From: Rhodocytophaga aerolata
GTDB lineage: Bacteria; Bacteroidota; Bacteroidia; Cytophagales; 172606-1
Reading direction: 5' to 3'
Assembly (NCBI RefSeq): GCF_030503435.1
Contig: NZ_JAUKPO010000009.1
Location: 124,001 to 188,000, forward strand
Length of the DNA: 64,000 nucleotides
Shown: positions 53,701 to 62,713 of the stretch, in pieces
Numbering within the stretch: position 1 is the stretch's first letter
Layout of the letters: each line of letters opens with the position of its first letter
The notes under the pieces: generated by a model
The model's database searches: none
What the model was told of the DNA's origin: nothing
What the model saw: only the letters and a program-made list of their open reading frames with translations
Position numbers and translations under genes: made by a program

Positions 53701-54795
53701 ATGCGTGTAGCGGAAGAAAACAATTTGCAACCTATGCGGCGGATCATTCATATTGATATGGATGCTTTTTATGCGTCTGTAGAGCAACGTGACTTTCCAA
53801 CGCTGAGAGGAAAACCTGTAGCCGTAGGAGGGAGCCGTGAACGGGGGGTAGTGGCGGCTGCCAGTTATGAAGCGCGTAAATTTGGTGTTCATTCTGCTAT
53901 GTCGTCCAGAAAAGCGTATGCCAATTGTCCCCACATAGTATTTGTTAAACCCCGGTTTGATGTGTACAAAGAGGTCTCGCTGCAGATACGATCCATCTTT
54001 CTGGAATACACCGAATTAGTAGAGCCCCTTTCGCTGGATGAAGCCTATCTGGATGTAACAGCCAATAAAAAACAGTTAGCCTCTGCCCGTCATACAGCCC
54101 AGTTGATAAAAGATCAGATTAAATTACAAACTGGCCTTACCGCTTCTGCCGGCGTGTCTTTTAATAAATTTCTTGCTAAAACGGCTACGGATTTCCAGAA
54201 GCCAGATGGCCTGACAGTAATTACGCCCAAGCAGGCAAAGGAGTTTATAGCCAAGTTACCCATTGATAAATTTTATGGTGTTGGCAAAGTTACGGCTGCC
54301 AAAATGCAGTCACTGGGCATATTTTCGGGAGCCGATCTAATGCAATGGGAGGAAGCAGCTTTGGTGAAACAATTTGGGAAAGTTGGCCACTTTTATTACC
54401 AGATATCCCGTGCGCAAGACGACCGCGACGTAAACCCTAACCGGATCAGGAAGTCATTAGGCGCTGAAAGTACTTTTGAGGTTGACTTAACTGACGTAGA
54501 TAGTGTAAAAGAAGAGTTGGCTCGGATCGCCCTTGATGTAGATGGTAGAATAAATAAACATACGGCTTATGGGAAAACATTAACATTAAAGGTTAAATTT
54601 TCTGATTTTAAGCAAATTACCAGAAGTAAAACAGTGCTCTTTCCCATTACTGACCATAGTTCCATTATGCAAATTGCCTATCAGTTGTGCGACGAAATAC
54701 AATGGACTAAGCCGGTTAGGTTGTTAGGTTTAAGTATTTCAGGGTTAAATAGAGAGATACCCTTTCAAAACCAGCAACTCTCATTTCCATTTTAA
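53701..54795 (+). CDS. dinB: DNA polymerase IV (Y-family)
   Basis: A 364-residue translesion DNA polymerase. Catalytic motifs: HIDMDAFYASVEQ near residue 15, SLDEAYLDV near residue 110 (the two-carboxylate metal site), VSFNKFLAKTATD near 152, and the helix-hairpin-helix YGVGKVTAAKMQSLGIFSG near 193. The little-finger domain spans about 240-350. The last residues (QNQQLSFPF) fit the QLxLF-type beta-clamp-binding peptide, so it should be recruited to the sliding clamp. ATG at 53701 is used; ATG at 53734 (MRRIIHIDMD) would make a more compact N-terminus. Often part of damage responses, but no lexA box was recognised. Confidence 0.94.
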   Translation: MRVAEENNLQPMRRIIHIDMDAFYASVEQRDFPTLRGKPVAVGGSRERGVVAAASYEARKFGVHSAMSSRKAYANCPHIVFVKPRFDVYKEVSLQIRSIFLEYTELVEPLSLDEAYLDVTANKKQLASARHTAQLIKDQIKLQTGLTASAGVSFNKFLAKTATDFQKPDGLTVITPKQAKEFIAKLPIDKFYGVGKVTAAKMQSLGIFSGADLMQWEEAALVKQFGKVGHFYYQISRAQDDRDVNPNRIRKSLGAESTFEVDLTDVDSVKEELARIALDVDGRINKHTAYGKTLTLKVKFSDFKQITRSKTVLFPITDHSSIMQIAYQLCDEIQWTKPVRLLGLSISGLNREIPFQNQQLSFPF

Positions 54796-55268
54796 ACATA
54801 CTTACTATTGGGTAATTCAGACCTCACCCTATTTTATTTCCAATCCTCCGATTACACAAATTGCCTCTGTTATCCGTATAAATTATTTGTTAGTTTAGTT
54901 AGCCAGCTAGGTTCTATCCACAGAAAATAGAAAATTCTGCCGTCTGGAAAAATGAAATAGTACGACGTATGCATACTAAACAAATGGTAGGATAAATTTA
55001 CTAAAAAATATAATTTAAATAATTTGATGATAAACTAGTATTTAATTCAAGTCTGTAAAAGTTCAATATTTTCTTTTGCTTTTTTTAAAAATATGTTGGT
55101 AAATAGTTGAAAAATAATAAATTTGGAAAACAATTTCATTAAAAAATAGATAATTGTATTTACAGAACATTTTATTTAAAGATAACGGTAAGTAAAGGAT
55201 TTTGTATATTACATAGAATTTTAAATTTACTCTTTACCCATTTATTGAGAATACTATACCCTTTAACT
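54796..55268. other. AT-rich intergenic region after dinB
   Basis: 473 bp, strongly AT-rich from about 54960 on. It holds a candidate promoter (55201-55229) for the following GNAT gene; no gene, repeat or hairpin stands out in the rest. Confidence 0.5.
55201..55229 (+). promoter_or_regulatory. Candidate promoter for the GNAT gene
   Basis: TTTG at 55201-55204, 17-bp spacer, TAAATTTA at 55222-55229 (one mismatch to TAnnTTTG). The start would fall near 55236, leaving an in-frame TTG at 55245 only about 9 nt inside the transcript; the ATG at 55269 is the better start. Confidence 0.35.
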
Positions 55269-55796
55269 ATGAATTCTGATATGATTGTAACTGATATACC
55301 ACAAAGTCAGATTAAAAAAGCCAATGAGAGTGATGTGCCGGTAATAATTGATCTGGCGAAAGCTACCTGGGAACCAACCTATCAGGGTATACTTTCGAAG
55401 GCTCAGATAGATTTTATGTTTAATGAAATGTATGCGCCTGCGGCTCTTAAAAATCAGATGGTCAGTTTAGGGCATACATTTTTAATCTTATACATACAGA
55501 ATAAACCTGCCGGATATGCGTCTTACTCTGTTAAACCAGAAAACGACACGGTTTATAAGTTGCAGAAACTATATTTATTACCAGAATTACATGGGAAAGG
55601 CATAGGAAAACTACTCATAAAGGCAGTGGAAGATAAGGTACAGGAAGAAGGGGGCAAAACACTGGAGTTGAATGTAAACAGATATAATCCGGCCAGGGCA
55701 TTTTATGAAAGAGTAGGCTTTGTCTTTTACAAAGAAGAAGATATACCGATTGGCGATTTCTGGATGAATGATTTTGTTATGCGAAAAAGATTATAG
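55269..55796 (+). CDS. GNAT family N-acetyltransferase
   Basis: A 175-residue GNAT enzyme: N-terminal part with LAKATWEPTYQGILS near residue 30; acetyl-CoA loop LYLLPELHGKGIGKLLI near residue 101 (Q/R-G-x-G-x-A/G pattern, here HGKGIGK); and YNPARAFYERVGFVF near residue 140. It belongs to the branch of bacterial GNATs with an 'Asn-x-x-Ala-x-x-Phe-Tyr-x-x-x-Gly-Phe' motif, which includes RimI- and PA4866-like enzymes. Substrate unknown. It is followed at once by a terminator shared with tyrS. Confidence 0.87.
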   Translation: MNSDMIVTDIPQSQIKKANESDVPVIIDLAKATWEPTYQGILSKAQIDFMFNEMYAPAALKNQMVSLGHTFLILYIQNKPAGYASYSVKPENDTVYKLQKLYLLPELHGKGIGKLLIKAVEDKVQEEGGKTLELNVNRYNPARAFYERVGFVFYKEEDIPIGDFWMNDFVMRKRL

Positions 55797-55797
55797 T

Positions 55798-55825
55798 AAA
55801 AAGGCAGGTACAAACCTGCCTTTTT
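55798..55825. terminator. Bidirectional terminator between GNAT and tyrS
   Basis: 12-bp perfect stem (55798-55809 with 55814-55825), 4-nt loop, core GGCAGGT, A5/T5 flanks. Confidence 0.85.
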
Positions 55826-55831
55826 TAGTTT

Positions 55832-57109
55832 CTACACTACCCGTACCAGATAATAGTTTCTCCGGCCCTTCTGTACAATCAGGTACTTATCTTGAAGTAA
55901 TTCAACATTCATTGCCTCATCTGCATTTTCAATTTTTACCTTATTAATACTTACTCCGCCACCACTTACCATCCGGCGGGCTTCCCCCTTCGAAGAAAAT
56001 ATCAATGACTGGGTATGAGAGGAGAGGAACGAAGCAATATCTGTCTGTAAGGCTTCTTTTTTAATTTCTACCTGAGGTACTCCCTCAAAAACTGCCAGCA
56101 ACGTATTTTCATCCAGGGATTGTAACGTTTCGGTGGTGCCTTTACCAAATAGGATTTCTGAGGCTTCTACTGCTTTTTCATACTCCTCTTCAGAATGAAC
56201 CATGCTGGTTACCTCTTTTGCTAAAGCCTTCTGCAACACCCGTGTATGAGGTGCTTGTGCATGTTCAGCTTCAAGGGTTTCGATGCTGACCTTATCCAAC
56301 AAAGTATACACCCGAATCAGTCTGGATGCATCTTCATCCGATACATTCAGCCAGAATTGGTAAAACTGATAAGGAGAGGTAAGGGAGGCATCCAGCCACA
56401 CATTGCCTCCTTCACTTTTTCCGAATTTGGTTCCATCTGATTTGGTAATTAATGGGGCAGTAAGAGCAAAAGCTTCACCACCATCTTTGCGGCGTATGAG
56501 TTCGGTACCTGCGGTAATGTTTCCCCACTGATCAGAGCCGCCCATCTGCAAGCGGACATTTTTGTGTTTATACAGGTAATAAAAATCGAAGCCCTGAAGC
56601 AGCTGGTAGGAAAATTCAGTAAACGTTAATCCAACTTCAAGCCTTTTCTTTACCGACTCTTTGGCCATCATATAATTGACTGTAAGATGCTTGCCTGCTT
56701 CCCGTAAAAACTCCAGAAAATTTATATTGCGGAACCAGTCGTAATTGTTTACAATTTCAGCAGCATTTGCCCCTGAATGGAAATCGAGAAACTTTTCCAG
56801 CTGTTTCTTTATACCTAACTGATTACGCTTAAGTGTTTCTTCAGATAAAAACTCCCGTTCTGCCGTTCTGCCGGAAGGGTCACCAATCATGCCGGTAGCT
56901 CCACCCACTAAGGCAATCGGCTTGTGGCCTGCGAGTTGTAAGTGCTTGAGCAGCATAATGGTAGCTAAGTTTCCGATATGTAAGGAGACAGCAGTAGGAT
57001 CAAAACCAATGTACCCAGCCGTTAGTTGTTTACTCAAGTATTCTTCCGTGCCTGGCATTACATCATGTATCATTCCCCGCCAGCGTAGTTCTTCTATAAA
57101 GTTCTTCAT
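55832..57109 (-). CDS. tyrS: Tyrosyl-tRNA synthetase
   Basis: A 425-residue class I synthetase that charges tRNA-Tyr. HIGH is seen as LHIGN near residue 43 ([14 protein letters not shown]), the tyrosine pocket near NYDWF and QGFDFYYLY, and KMSKS as KFGKSEG near residue 227. An S4 RNA-binding domain closes the chain (about 355-420, with [22 protein letters not shown]). The length and complete motif set fit the bacterial TyrRS type (TyrS rather than TyrZ). Single gene; no T-box was recognised, as expected outside Firmicutes. Confidence 0.96.
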   Translation of the reverse strand: MKNFIEELRWRGMIHDVMPGTEEYLSKQLTAGYIGFDPTAVSLHIGNLATIMLLKHLQLAGHKPIALVGGATGMIGDPSGRTAEREFLSEETLKRNQLGIKKQLEKFLDFHSGANAAEIVNNYDWFRNINFLEFLREAGKHLTVNYMMAKESVKKRLEVGLTFTEFSYQLLQGFDFYYLYKHKNVRLQMGGSDQWGNITAGTELIRRKDGGEAFALTAPLITKSDGTKFGKSEGGNVWLDASLTSPYQFYQFWLNVSDEDASRLIRVYTLLDKVSIETLEAEHAQAPHTRVLQKALAKEVTSMVHSEEEYEKAVEASEILFGKGTTETLQSLDENTLLAVFEGVPQVEIKKEALQTDIASFLSSHTQSLIFSSKGEARRMVSGGGVSINKVKIENADEAMNVELLQDKYLIVQKGRRNYYLVRVV

Positions 57110-57462
57110 TGGGATAAGGTGAAAATTCAGGTTGCAAGTTAGCAGAATGCACTGAATATTTAAACAAGTATGACATCTCTACTGCTTGGAGGTATACAAT
57201 ACAAGACCTGCCTTATAGGTACAAAACAGAAACCGCCCTAAGGCTAGCTTTGGTATTTTTTGATAGAAAACACGAAATACAATATACTTTTAAAGCCTGC
57301 GATAAAACTCAGTCCAATAGATAAGTGATTGTTTATGTATGACTTATAGCATTAGCGGTAAATATTGACTTTCATTATAGCACATGTGGGGTTTTGGGTG
57401 TAAAAACAATTCCGGAAAGATGCCTGAGTATTATTATTGGCTGCAATAATTCAAATGATCTT
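57110..57462. other. Intergenic region between divergent tyrS and DUF5723-like genes
   Basis: 353 bp. Only a near-match -7 element (TATTATTG at 57429-57436) for the rightward gene was noticed, without -33. Nothing else seen. Confidence 0.4.
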
Positions 57463-58980
57463 ATGATAAAAAAATTACTCATTACGGCAGCTTCTGCCTT
57501 ATTAGGTACACAGTATGTTCAAGCACAACAGTTACTGGGCATTGCAAACAGCAATTATGCCGGCACCAACGGGATTTATATGAATCCCTCTTCTATTGCC
57601 GATTCCCGGTATACGTTTCATCTGAATATGTTTACGTTTGATGGATTGGTTACCAATAACTATTTACGGTATTCAGGCCCTAACTTTGCTGAGTCGCTGG
57701 CAAACGACGATTTTGGCAAAGACAATGCCTATTTACAGGAACGGTTGAATGGAAAACCTAAGATGTTCACCTTGGCAGGCGATGTACGTATGCCTTCTTT
57801 TATGGTGCGCTTAAGTGCTAAGCACAGTTTTGCAGTAGCTTCCAGATTTAGAACTGCCGTTCAGGGAAATAGTATTTCTGAAGACATTCTAAAGCTTATA
57901 AAATACGGAGCCGATAACGATGGTTTACAAAATGTGTACAACAACAGTCATTTTGGGTTTAATGTGAATTCATTTTTGGAGACCGGCCTTACCTATGGTA
58001 GAGTTATCCTGGATAAAGACAAGCATTTCCTAAAAGGCGGCGTTACTGTTAAAAAACTAACAGGTATTTATTCGGCTCATCTTATTAATAAAGAGTTAAA
58101 CTATACTATCAAAGAAGATACGGAGGGTAACCCAATGCTTGAAATTCAGCGTATGGATATGCGCATGGGTTACTCCAGAGGTAGTTTTGAAATTGATCCT
58201 GCAGCCTCTTTTGGTAGCCGCAATGCTCCAGGCAAAGGATGGGGGATGGACCTGGGCTTTACCTATGAGTACCGCCCGGCTATTGATAACTACCGCTACA
58301 CCCTGGATGGCGAAGAAGGACTGGATAACAGCAAAAATAAATACAAATACCGCGTAGGCGTAGCATTAATGGATATAGGCGGCATCCGCTACAACGATTC
58401 CGGCCTTTCCCGTAGCTATACCGTTGCCCGGCAAAATGTTAGTATATCTGCAGAAGATATCGAAAACAGCGACAGCGACAATATAGATGATCTGCTGGTG
58501 GATGTACTGGATATTAAAGCTTCCGAACAGGCAACTTCTTTTAAGTCTGGGTTACCTACTGCCTTGCATCTTACCTTCGACTACAGGATAGCTAACAGAT
58601 TATATGTAAATACTTCTATCATTCAAGGCTTGCGTGGCAAGTATGGGGTTAGTATGAGGCAGAATTCCATGGTAGCGGTAACTCCACGTGTGGAAATGAA
58701 ATGGCTGGAAGTATCTTTCCCACTAGCTTTAATGAATAATCACCGGGATTTTGCTTTAGGTACGATGCTGAAAGTGGGTCCTTTGTTTGTTGGATCAGAT
58801 AATATTTCTGGTGTAGTAGGAGGAGGTAAGCCCTTCGGTACCAACGTATACGCCGGTATGGTTATACCTATCTTCAAAGGTAAGATAAAAGATAAAGACA
58901 AAGATGGTGTTTCGAATAAAAAAGATGAATGTAAATCGGTACCTGGCACTTGGGAACTAAAAGGATGCCCTGAGATATAA
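57463..58980 (+). CDS. DUF5723-type outer-membrane protein with C-terminal Ca-binding-like repeat
   Basis: A 505-residue exported protein. Signal peptide MIKKLLITAASALLGTQYVQAQQ (about 1-22), then the family motif NSNYAGTNGIYMNPSSIADSRY near residue 30, long alternating strands throughout the middle, and a C-terminal DKDKDGVSNKKDECKSVPG tail (about 480-498) that looks like a thrombospondin type-3/OmpA-type Asp-rich calcium-binding repeat. The body resembles a large beta-barrel. ATG at 57463 is preferred; the frame upstream to 57394 adds a Cys-containing stretch before the signal. Function unknown; an outer-membrane structural or adhesion role is a guess. Confidence 0.78.
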   Translation: MIKKLLITAASALLGTQYVQAQQLLGIANSNYAGTNGIYMNPSSIADSRYTFHLNMFTFDGLVTNNYLRYSGPNFAESLANDDFGKDNAYLQERLNGKPKMFTLAGDVRMPSFMVRLSAKHSFAVASRFRTAVQGNSISEDILKLIKYGADNDGLQNVYNNSHFGFNVNSFLETGLTYGRVILDKDKHFLKGGVTVKKLTGIYSAHLINKELNYTIKEDTEGNPMLEIQRMDMRMGYSRGSFEIDPAASFGSRNAPGKGWGMDLGFTYEYRPAIDNYRYTLDGEEGLDNSKNKYKYRVGVALMDIGGIRYNDSGLSRSYTVARQNVSISAEDIENSDSDNIDDLLVDVLDIKASEQATSFKSGLPTALHLTFDYRIANRLYVNTSIIQGLRGKYGVSMRQNSMVAVTPRVEMKWLEVSFPLALMNNHRDFALGTMLKVGPLFVGSDNISGVVGGGKPFGTNVYAGMVIPIFKGKIKDKDKDGVSNKKDECKSVPGTWELKGCPEI

Positions 58981-58997
58981 CAGGTTTAAAGAGAGTA

Positions 58998-59037
58998 AAC
59001 AAAAAGGCACTATCCTATGGAATAGTGCCTTTTTGTT
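58998..59037. terminator. Bidirectional terminator between DUF5723-like gene and hemA
   Basis: 16-bp perfect stem (58998-59013 with 59022-59037), 8-nt loop, core GGCACTAT, A5/T5 flanks, between two convergent genes. Confidence 0.85.
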
Positions 59038-59066
59038 AGGTATCAAGAGACTAAAATTTTGATAAA

Positions 59067-60341
59067 CTAACTCGTATATTTTTCGGATTGTTTTTCCAGG
59101 TTGAACAAATCATTCAATACATCTATCAGGGTTTCGGCTTCGCCACGTTTACAGGCAGCTTTTAGTTGTAACACTGGCAGCTTAACAATTTTCTGCATCA
59201 TACCTTTGGTAAGCTTGTCAAACTTTTCGGCTTCCTCGGCAGATAATTGTTTCATGTACCGGGCCATTTCTTCCTGACGTATCTGCTCTAAAGCATTTTT
59301 GAATTTATTAATCGTTGGAGAGACAGCTGTTTCATTCGTCCACTCATTAAATTCTGCAATGGAAGCTGTAATGATCTGCTTCACTTTATCAATAGCTTGA
59401 ATCCGTTTTTGTAAGGCTTCGGTTGCTTTAGCATGAATATCATCAATGTTATACACTAAAGCACCAGGTACTTCTTCTACATGGCTTTCTATGCTGCGGG
59501 GTACTGCCAGGTCGATAAAGAATTTATACGAGAGGATATTTATTTTTTGTACCAGTTCTTTAGTAATGAAAGGCTCATTTTTGGCAATTGAACAAATAAC
59601 TACGTCTGAAGTGGCAATAGATTCCCAAACATTTTCAAACGCCACTACTTTCAACGTATGTTCAGCGGCTATTTCTTGTGCCTTATGAAGCGTACGGTTA
59701 GTAATGGTGATGTCAAGCTTTTTGTTTTCAGCTAAGTTTTTACATACATCTGTTCCAATTTCTCCTAGCCCTACCACCAGAACTTTTGGCTGATAAATAT
59801 CTGTAGTTAATTCTTCTATTAACTCAGCAGCGGCATATGACACGGAGGCAGCTCCATCTCTGAAGGAAGTTTCCTGTACAATTTTTTTATTGGTAAAGAA
59901 AATAGAGTGAAGCAGGCGGTGAAGAAAAGGCCCGGCCATACCCAGGTCTGCTGACCATTGATAGGCTTGTTTTACCTGATTAATTATTTGAATGTCGCCT
60001 ACCACCTGTGCATGCAACCCAATAGCAACTTCAAATAAATATTGTACGGCTTCGTTATGGGAATTAATTACCTGAACAAATTCATGTATCGTATTACTTG
60101 TAGCTACCCCTTTTTCCACGCAAAGCAACTTCACTATCTCCACACTCAAATCAGCAGGAGAACTATAATAAATCTCAGTTCTGTTACAGGTAGAGAGAAT
60201 TAGGGCCTCTGAAATGTCGAGTACTTCTTTCAGGGTAGTAATCAATCGCTTAGAGCTATCTTCATTTAATGCAACCATTTCACGGATATGCAGTGGCGCC
60301 TGCTTGTAGGAGATACTGATAGCTTTAAATTGTTGATGCAT
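59067..60341 (-). CDS. hemA: Glutamyl-tRNA reductase
   Basis: A 424-residue glutamyl-tRNA reductase, the first enzyme of C5-pathway tetrapyrrole synthesis (Glu-tRNA to glutamate-1-semialdehyde, NADPH-dependent). The nucleophilic cysteine is in LSTCNRTEIY near residue 52; HAQVVGD-type substrate loop near residue 107; NADPH-binding glycine motif VVGLGEIGTD near 190; and the C-terminal dimerisation helix from about 310. No hemC/hemD/hemL is adjacent. It is divergent from a sensor kinase gene with a 194-bp spacer and has a -7 element 22 bp before its ATG. Confidence 0.95.
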   Translation of the reverse strand: MHQQFKAISISYKQAPLHIREMVALNEDSSKRLITTLKEVLDISEALILSTCNRTEIYYSSPADLSVEIVKLLCVEKGVATSNTIHEFVQVINSHNEAVQYLFEVAIGLHAQVVGDIQIINQVKQAYQWSADLGMAGPFLHRLLHSIFFTNKKIVQETSFRDGAASVSYAAAELIEELTTDIYQPKVLVVGLGEIGTDVCKNLAENKKLDITITNRTLHKAQEIAAEHTLKVVAFENVWESIATSDVVICSIAKNEPFITKELVQKINILSYKFFIDLAVPRSIESHVEEVPGALVYNIDDIHAKATEALQKRIQAIDKVKQIITASIAEFNEWTNETAVSPTINKFKNALEQIRQEEMARYMKQLSAEEAEKFDKLTKGMMQKIVKLPVLQLKAACKRGEAETLIDVLNDLFNLEKQSEKYTS

Positions 60342-60362
60342 ATAAACGTTTCAATTATGGTG

Positions 60363-60370
60363 CAAATTTA
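60363..60370 (-). promoter_or_regulatory. Probable -7 element for hemA
   Basis: Minus-strand TAAATTTG, an exact TAnnTTTG, 22 bp before the hemA ATG. No -33 at normal spacing. Confidence 0.35.
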
Positions 60371-60535
60371 CAAGTTCTTTGCTTAATTATGAAACTTTTC
60401 ACAAGTAAACCATCAATTTGTAATAATTTTAAACTATTGGATTTGGTTTTATAAAATTGCTATGCACTGCGTTCGCCCAGGGGATACTAATACTGAAGAG
60501 ATTGGGTAGAACTAGTAAAAATCAATTATTCACAC

Positions 60536-61723
60536 ATGAATATATACGAAGACAAGTCGAAATTCAAGATCATTATTGTACTTGTAGCTTTGCTAATAGG
60601 AAGTGGATCGGTGTATTATACCAATATTCTGGTACACAGGCTCGCGCAACGGGAACGGGAGCAGATAGAGTTGTATGCAAATGCCTTGCAATTTTTAGTG
60701 AATGATGACAATGATGAATCTATTACTTTTTTCTTCAAGGAAGTAATTAGGGCCAATGAGATATTTCCGGTGATATGGGTAGCCAATGGCAATATTTTGT
60801 CTTACCGGAACATAAAGATGCCTGCCCGCATAGATTCCCTGGATATTAATCATGCGGAAAAGCAAGCGTATCTGAATAAGGAATTAGAAATTATGCGGGA
60901 GGAGCACCTGCCGGTAGTAGTAAACTTTGGCGATAATGAAGTGCAATATATTTACTACCGGAATTCCTATTTGCTTTCCCAGTTAAAGTATTATCCGTAT
61001 GTGCAGCTTACTGTAATAGCAGTGTTCGCTTTTTTAGCCTATTTAGCCTTTAGCTATTCGCGGAAAGCTGAGCAAAACCAGGTTTGGGTGGGTTTGGCTA
61101 AAGAAACAGCGCATCAGCTGGGTACACCGCTATCATCCCTAATGGCCTGGATTGAATATTTTAAATCTGATCCCAAGTTTGCGGAAGATGATGTAATTCC
61201 TGAGCTGGAAAAAGATGTGGAGCGGCTGGTGATGATTACGGCCCGTTTCTCCAATATTGGTTCTATGCCTACGCTAAGGCCGGAAAATTTGTGTGACGTG
61301 TTGCACCATATCACTGGGTATTTACAGAAACGGATATCCAGTAAAATACGGATAAACGTTAATTGTCCCAATGAGCCAATTCCCTTGATTAATATCAACA
61401 AGCATTTGTTTGAATGGGTGATAGAGAATATCTGTAAAAATGCCGTAGATGCCATGGTTGGGGCAGGGGAGATCAATATTAATCTGAAGGTGCAGCCAAA
61501 TAATAAACTGATCATTGATATTGCTGATAATGGAAAAGGTATATCTAAATCTAACTTAACCCGTGTATTTGAGCCTGGCTTTAGCACAAAAAAACGGGGA
61601 TGGGGATTAGGCTTAACCCTGGCCAAACGAATTATTGAAAATTATCACCGGGGCAAGATATTCGTCAAACAATCGGAAATCAATAAAGGCACCACTTTCC
61701 GGATCATTATAGATACAACGTAG
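60536..61723 (+). CDS. Membrane sensor histidine kinase
   Basis: A 395-residue kinase with two membrane helices (about 10-32 and 155-175), a small periplasmic domain between them, and cytosolic kinase domains. His193 is in LAKETAHQLGTPLSS (HisKA variant without the usual HE pair), followed by HATPase with ENICKNAVDA near residue 297, DNGKGI near 330 and GWGLGLTLAKRI near 357. No response regulator lies next to it. Its divergent neighbour is hemA; I believe this pairing recurs in related genomes but cannot verify it here. The signal may be redox or heme-linked, but nothing in the periplasmic part shows it. Confidence 0.88.
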   Translation: MNIYEDKSKFKIIIVLVALLIGSGSVYYTNILVHRLAQREREQIELYANALQFLVNDDNDESITFFFKEVIRANEIFPVIWVANGNILSYRNIKMPARIDSLDINHAEKQAYLNKELEIMREEHLPVVVNFGDNEVQYIYYRNSYLLSQLKYYPYVQLTVIAVFAFLAYLAFSYSRKAEQNQVWVGLAKETAHQLGTPLSSLMAWIEYFKSDPKFAEDDVIPELEKDVERLVMITARFSNIGSMPTLRPENLCDVLHHITGYLQKRISSKIRINVNCPNEPIPLININKHLFEWVIENICKNAVDAMVGAGEININLKVQPNNKLIIDIADNGKGISKSNLTRVFEPGFSTKKRGWGLGLTLAKRIIENYHRGKIFVKQSEINKGTTFRIIIDTT

Positions 61724-61724
61724 A

Positions 61725-61790
61725 GAATGATTAATGAGGAATGATTATTGACAAGGGATGATATACTTGTGTAAAGGTGCTTAATCATTC
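61725..61790. repeat. Separated 10-bp inverted repeat in the kinase/transglutaminase gap
   Basis: GAATGATTAA at 61725-61734 and its complement at 61781-61790 (TTAATCATTC), with a related copy GGAATGATTATTG at 61738-61750. It lies between convergent genes and could be a weak terminator or a repeat remnant; no poly-T follows. Confidence 0.3.
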
Positions 61791-61813
61791 ATCTACAATC
61801 ATAGGCCATTATT

Positions 61814-62686
61814 TTATTGTTGTGAACCAGGTTCTGTTGCTTGCTGGGTAACTTTTACCTGATAGTCGGTATGGTGATTTCCGGTAGTTTTAAGTACACC
61901 TTTCATGGGTGAGCAGTCACTGTAATCGGTGCCATAGGCGGCTTTTATATAGTTGTTATCTACTAGCAGGTTATTCGTCGGATCAAAACCGCACCAGCCT
62001 AGCCCGGGAATAAATGCTTCTGCCCAGGCATGCATGACAGCAGCTCCGGTAAGATTGCCTCCCTGATTCAGGTAACCGGACACATAGCGGCAGGGTATTC
62101 GGTTTTTCCGGGCAATAGCTAAAAAAAGATGCGTATAATCCTGGCATACGCCTTTGCCTAAATTTATTACTTCGCTGGCGGTGGTATGCACATTGGTAGG
62201 CTCCGGGTCGAACTCCAGCCGGCTGTAGATATACTGATTTAACTCCTGTAAAAAATCAAAAACTGGTTGCCGGCGTTGTTTATATACAATCCAGTTTGCA
62301 TGCTCATCAATTATGGTGGTGTATTTGGTAAATTCCAGAAAATGGTAATGGTCAATAATGAAAACCCTGGAGGCCAGTAAAAACAACTCTTCTTCCGGAG
62401 ACAAGGGCTGATAAGTTTTAGGAGCTATATAGGTTTTTTCTACCCGGGCAATCATGCTGAACTCAAACTCAGTGAAAGGCTTAATTGTTCGCAGGTTTGT
62501 CGCCACAAAACCGAATGGATTTGTATGATGAAACAATTGGCCGGGCAAGGAGCATCCATACTTAATTTCCTTGAGTTGCTGGGCGGAATCTGAGGCCGGT
62601 GTAACTATAAATTCAAAAAGCGCTTCGGTAACAGGAGATTCATATACATTACGTGTATAATATTCTATCAGGTATTCTGCGGTCAT
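61814..62686 (-). CDS. Transglutaminase-like cysteine protease/ligase domain protein
   Basis: A 290-residue cytosolic protein with a transglutaminase-like N-terminal region (about 1-95, beta-rich) and papain-like core with the triad Cys181 (GKGVCQDYTH), His219 (MHAWAEAF) and Asp235 (GFDPTNN). It is the third gene of an ATP-grasp / alpha-E / transglutaminase operon (27-bp gap to the alpha-E gene). Such operons were proposed from comparative genomics of amidoligases to make and process a peptide or other amide-linked product; the product is not known. The catalytic residues are complete, so hydrolase or acyltransfer activity is expected. Confidence 0.9.
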   Translation of the reverse strand: MTAEYLIEYYTRNVYESPVTEALFEFIVTPASDSAQQLKEIKYGCSLPGQLFHHTNPFGFVATNLRTIKPFTEFEFSMIARVEKTYIAPKTYQPLSPEEELFLLASRVFIIDHYHFLEFTKYTTIIDEHANWIVYKQRRQPVFDFLQELNQYIYSRLEFDPEPTNVHTTASEVINLGKGVCQDYTHLFLAIARKNRIPCRYVSGYLNQGGNLTGAAVMHAWAEAFIPGLGWCGFDPTNNLLVDNNYIKAAYGTDYSDCSPMKGVLKTTGNHHTDYQVKVTQQATEPGSQQ

Positions 62687-62713
62687 CCGGTAGGGCGTTG
62701 GAAATAGGTCAGG

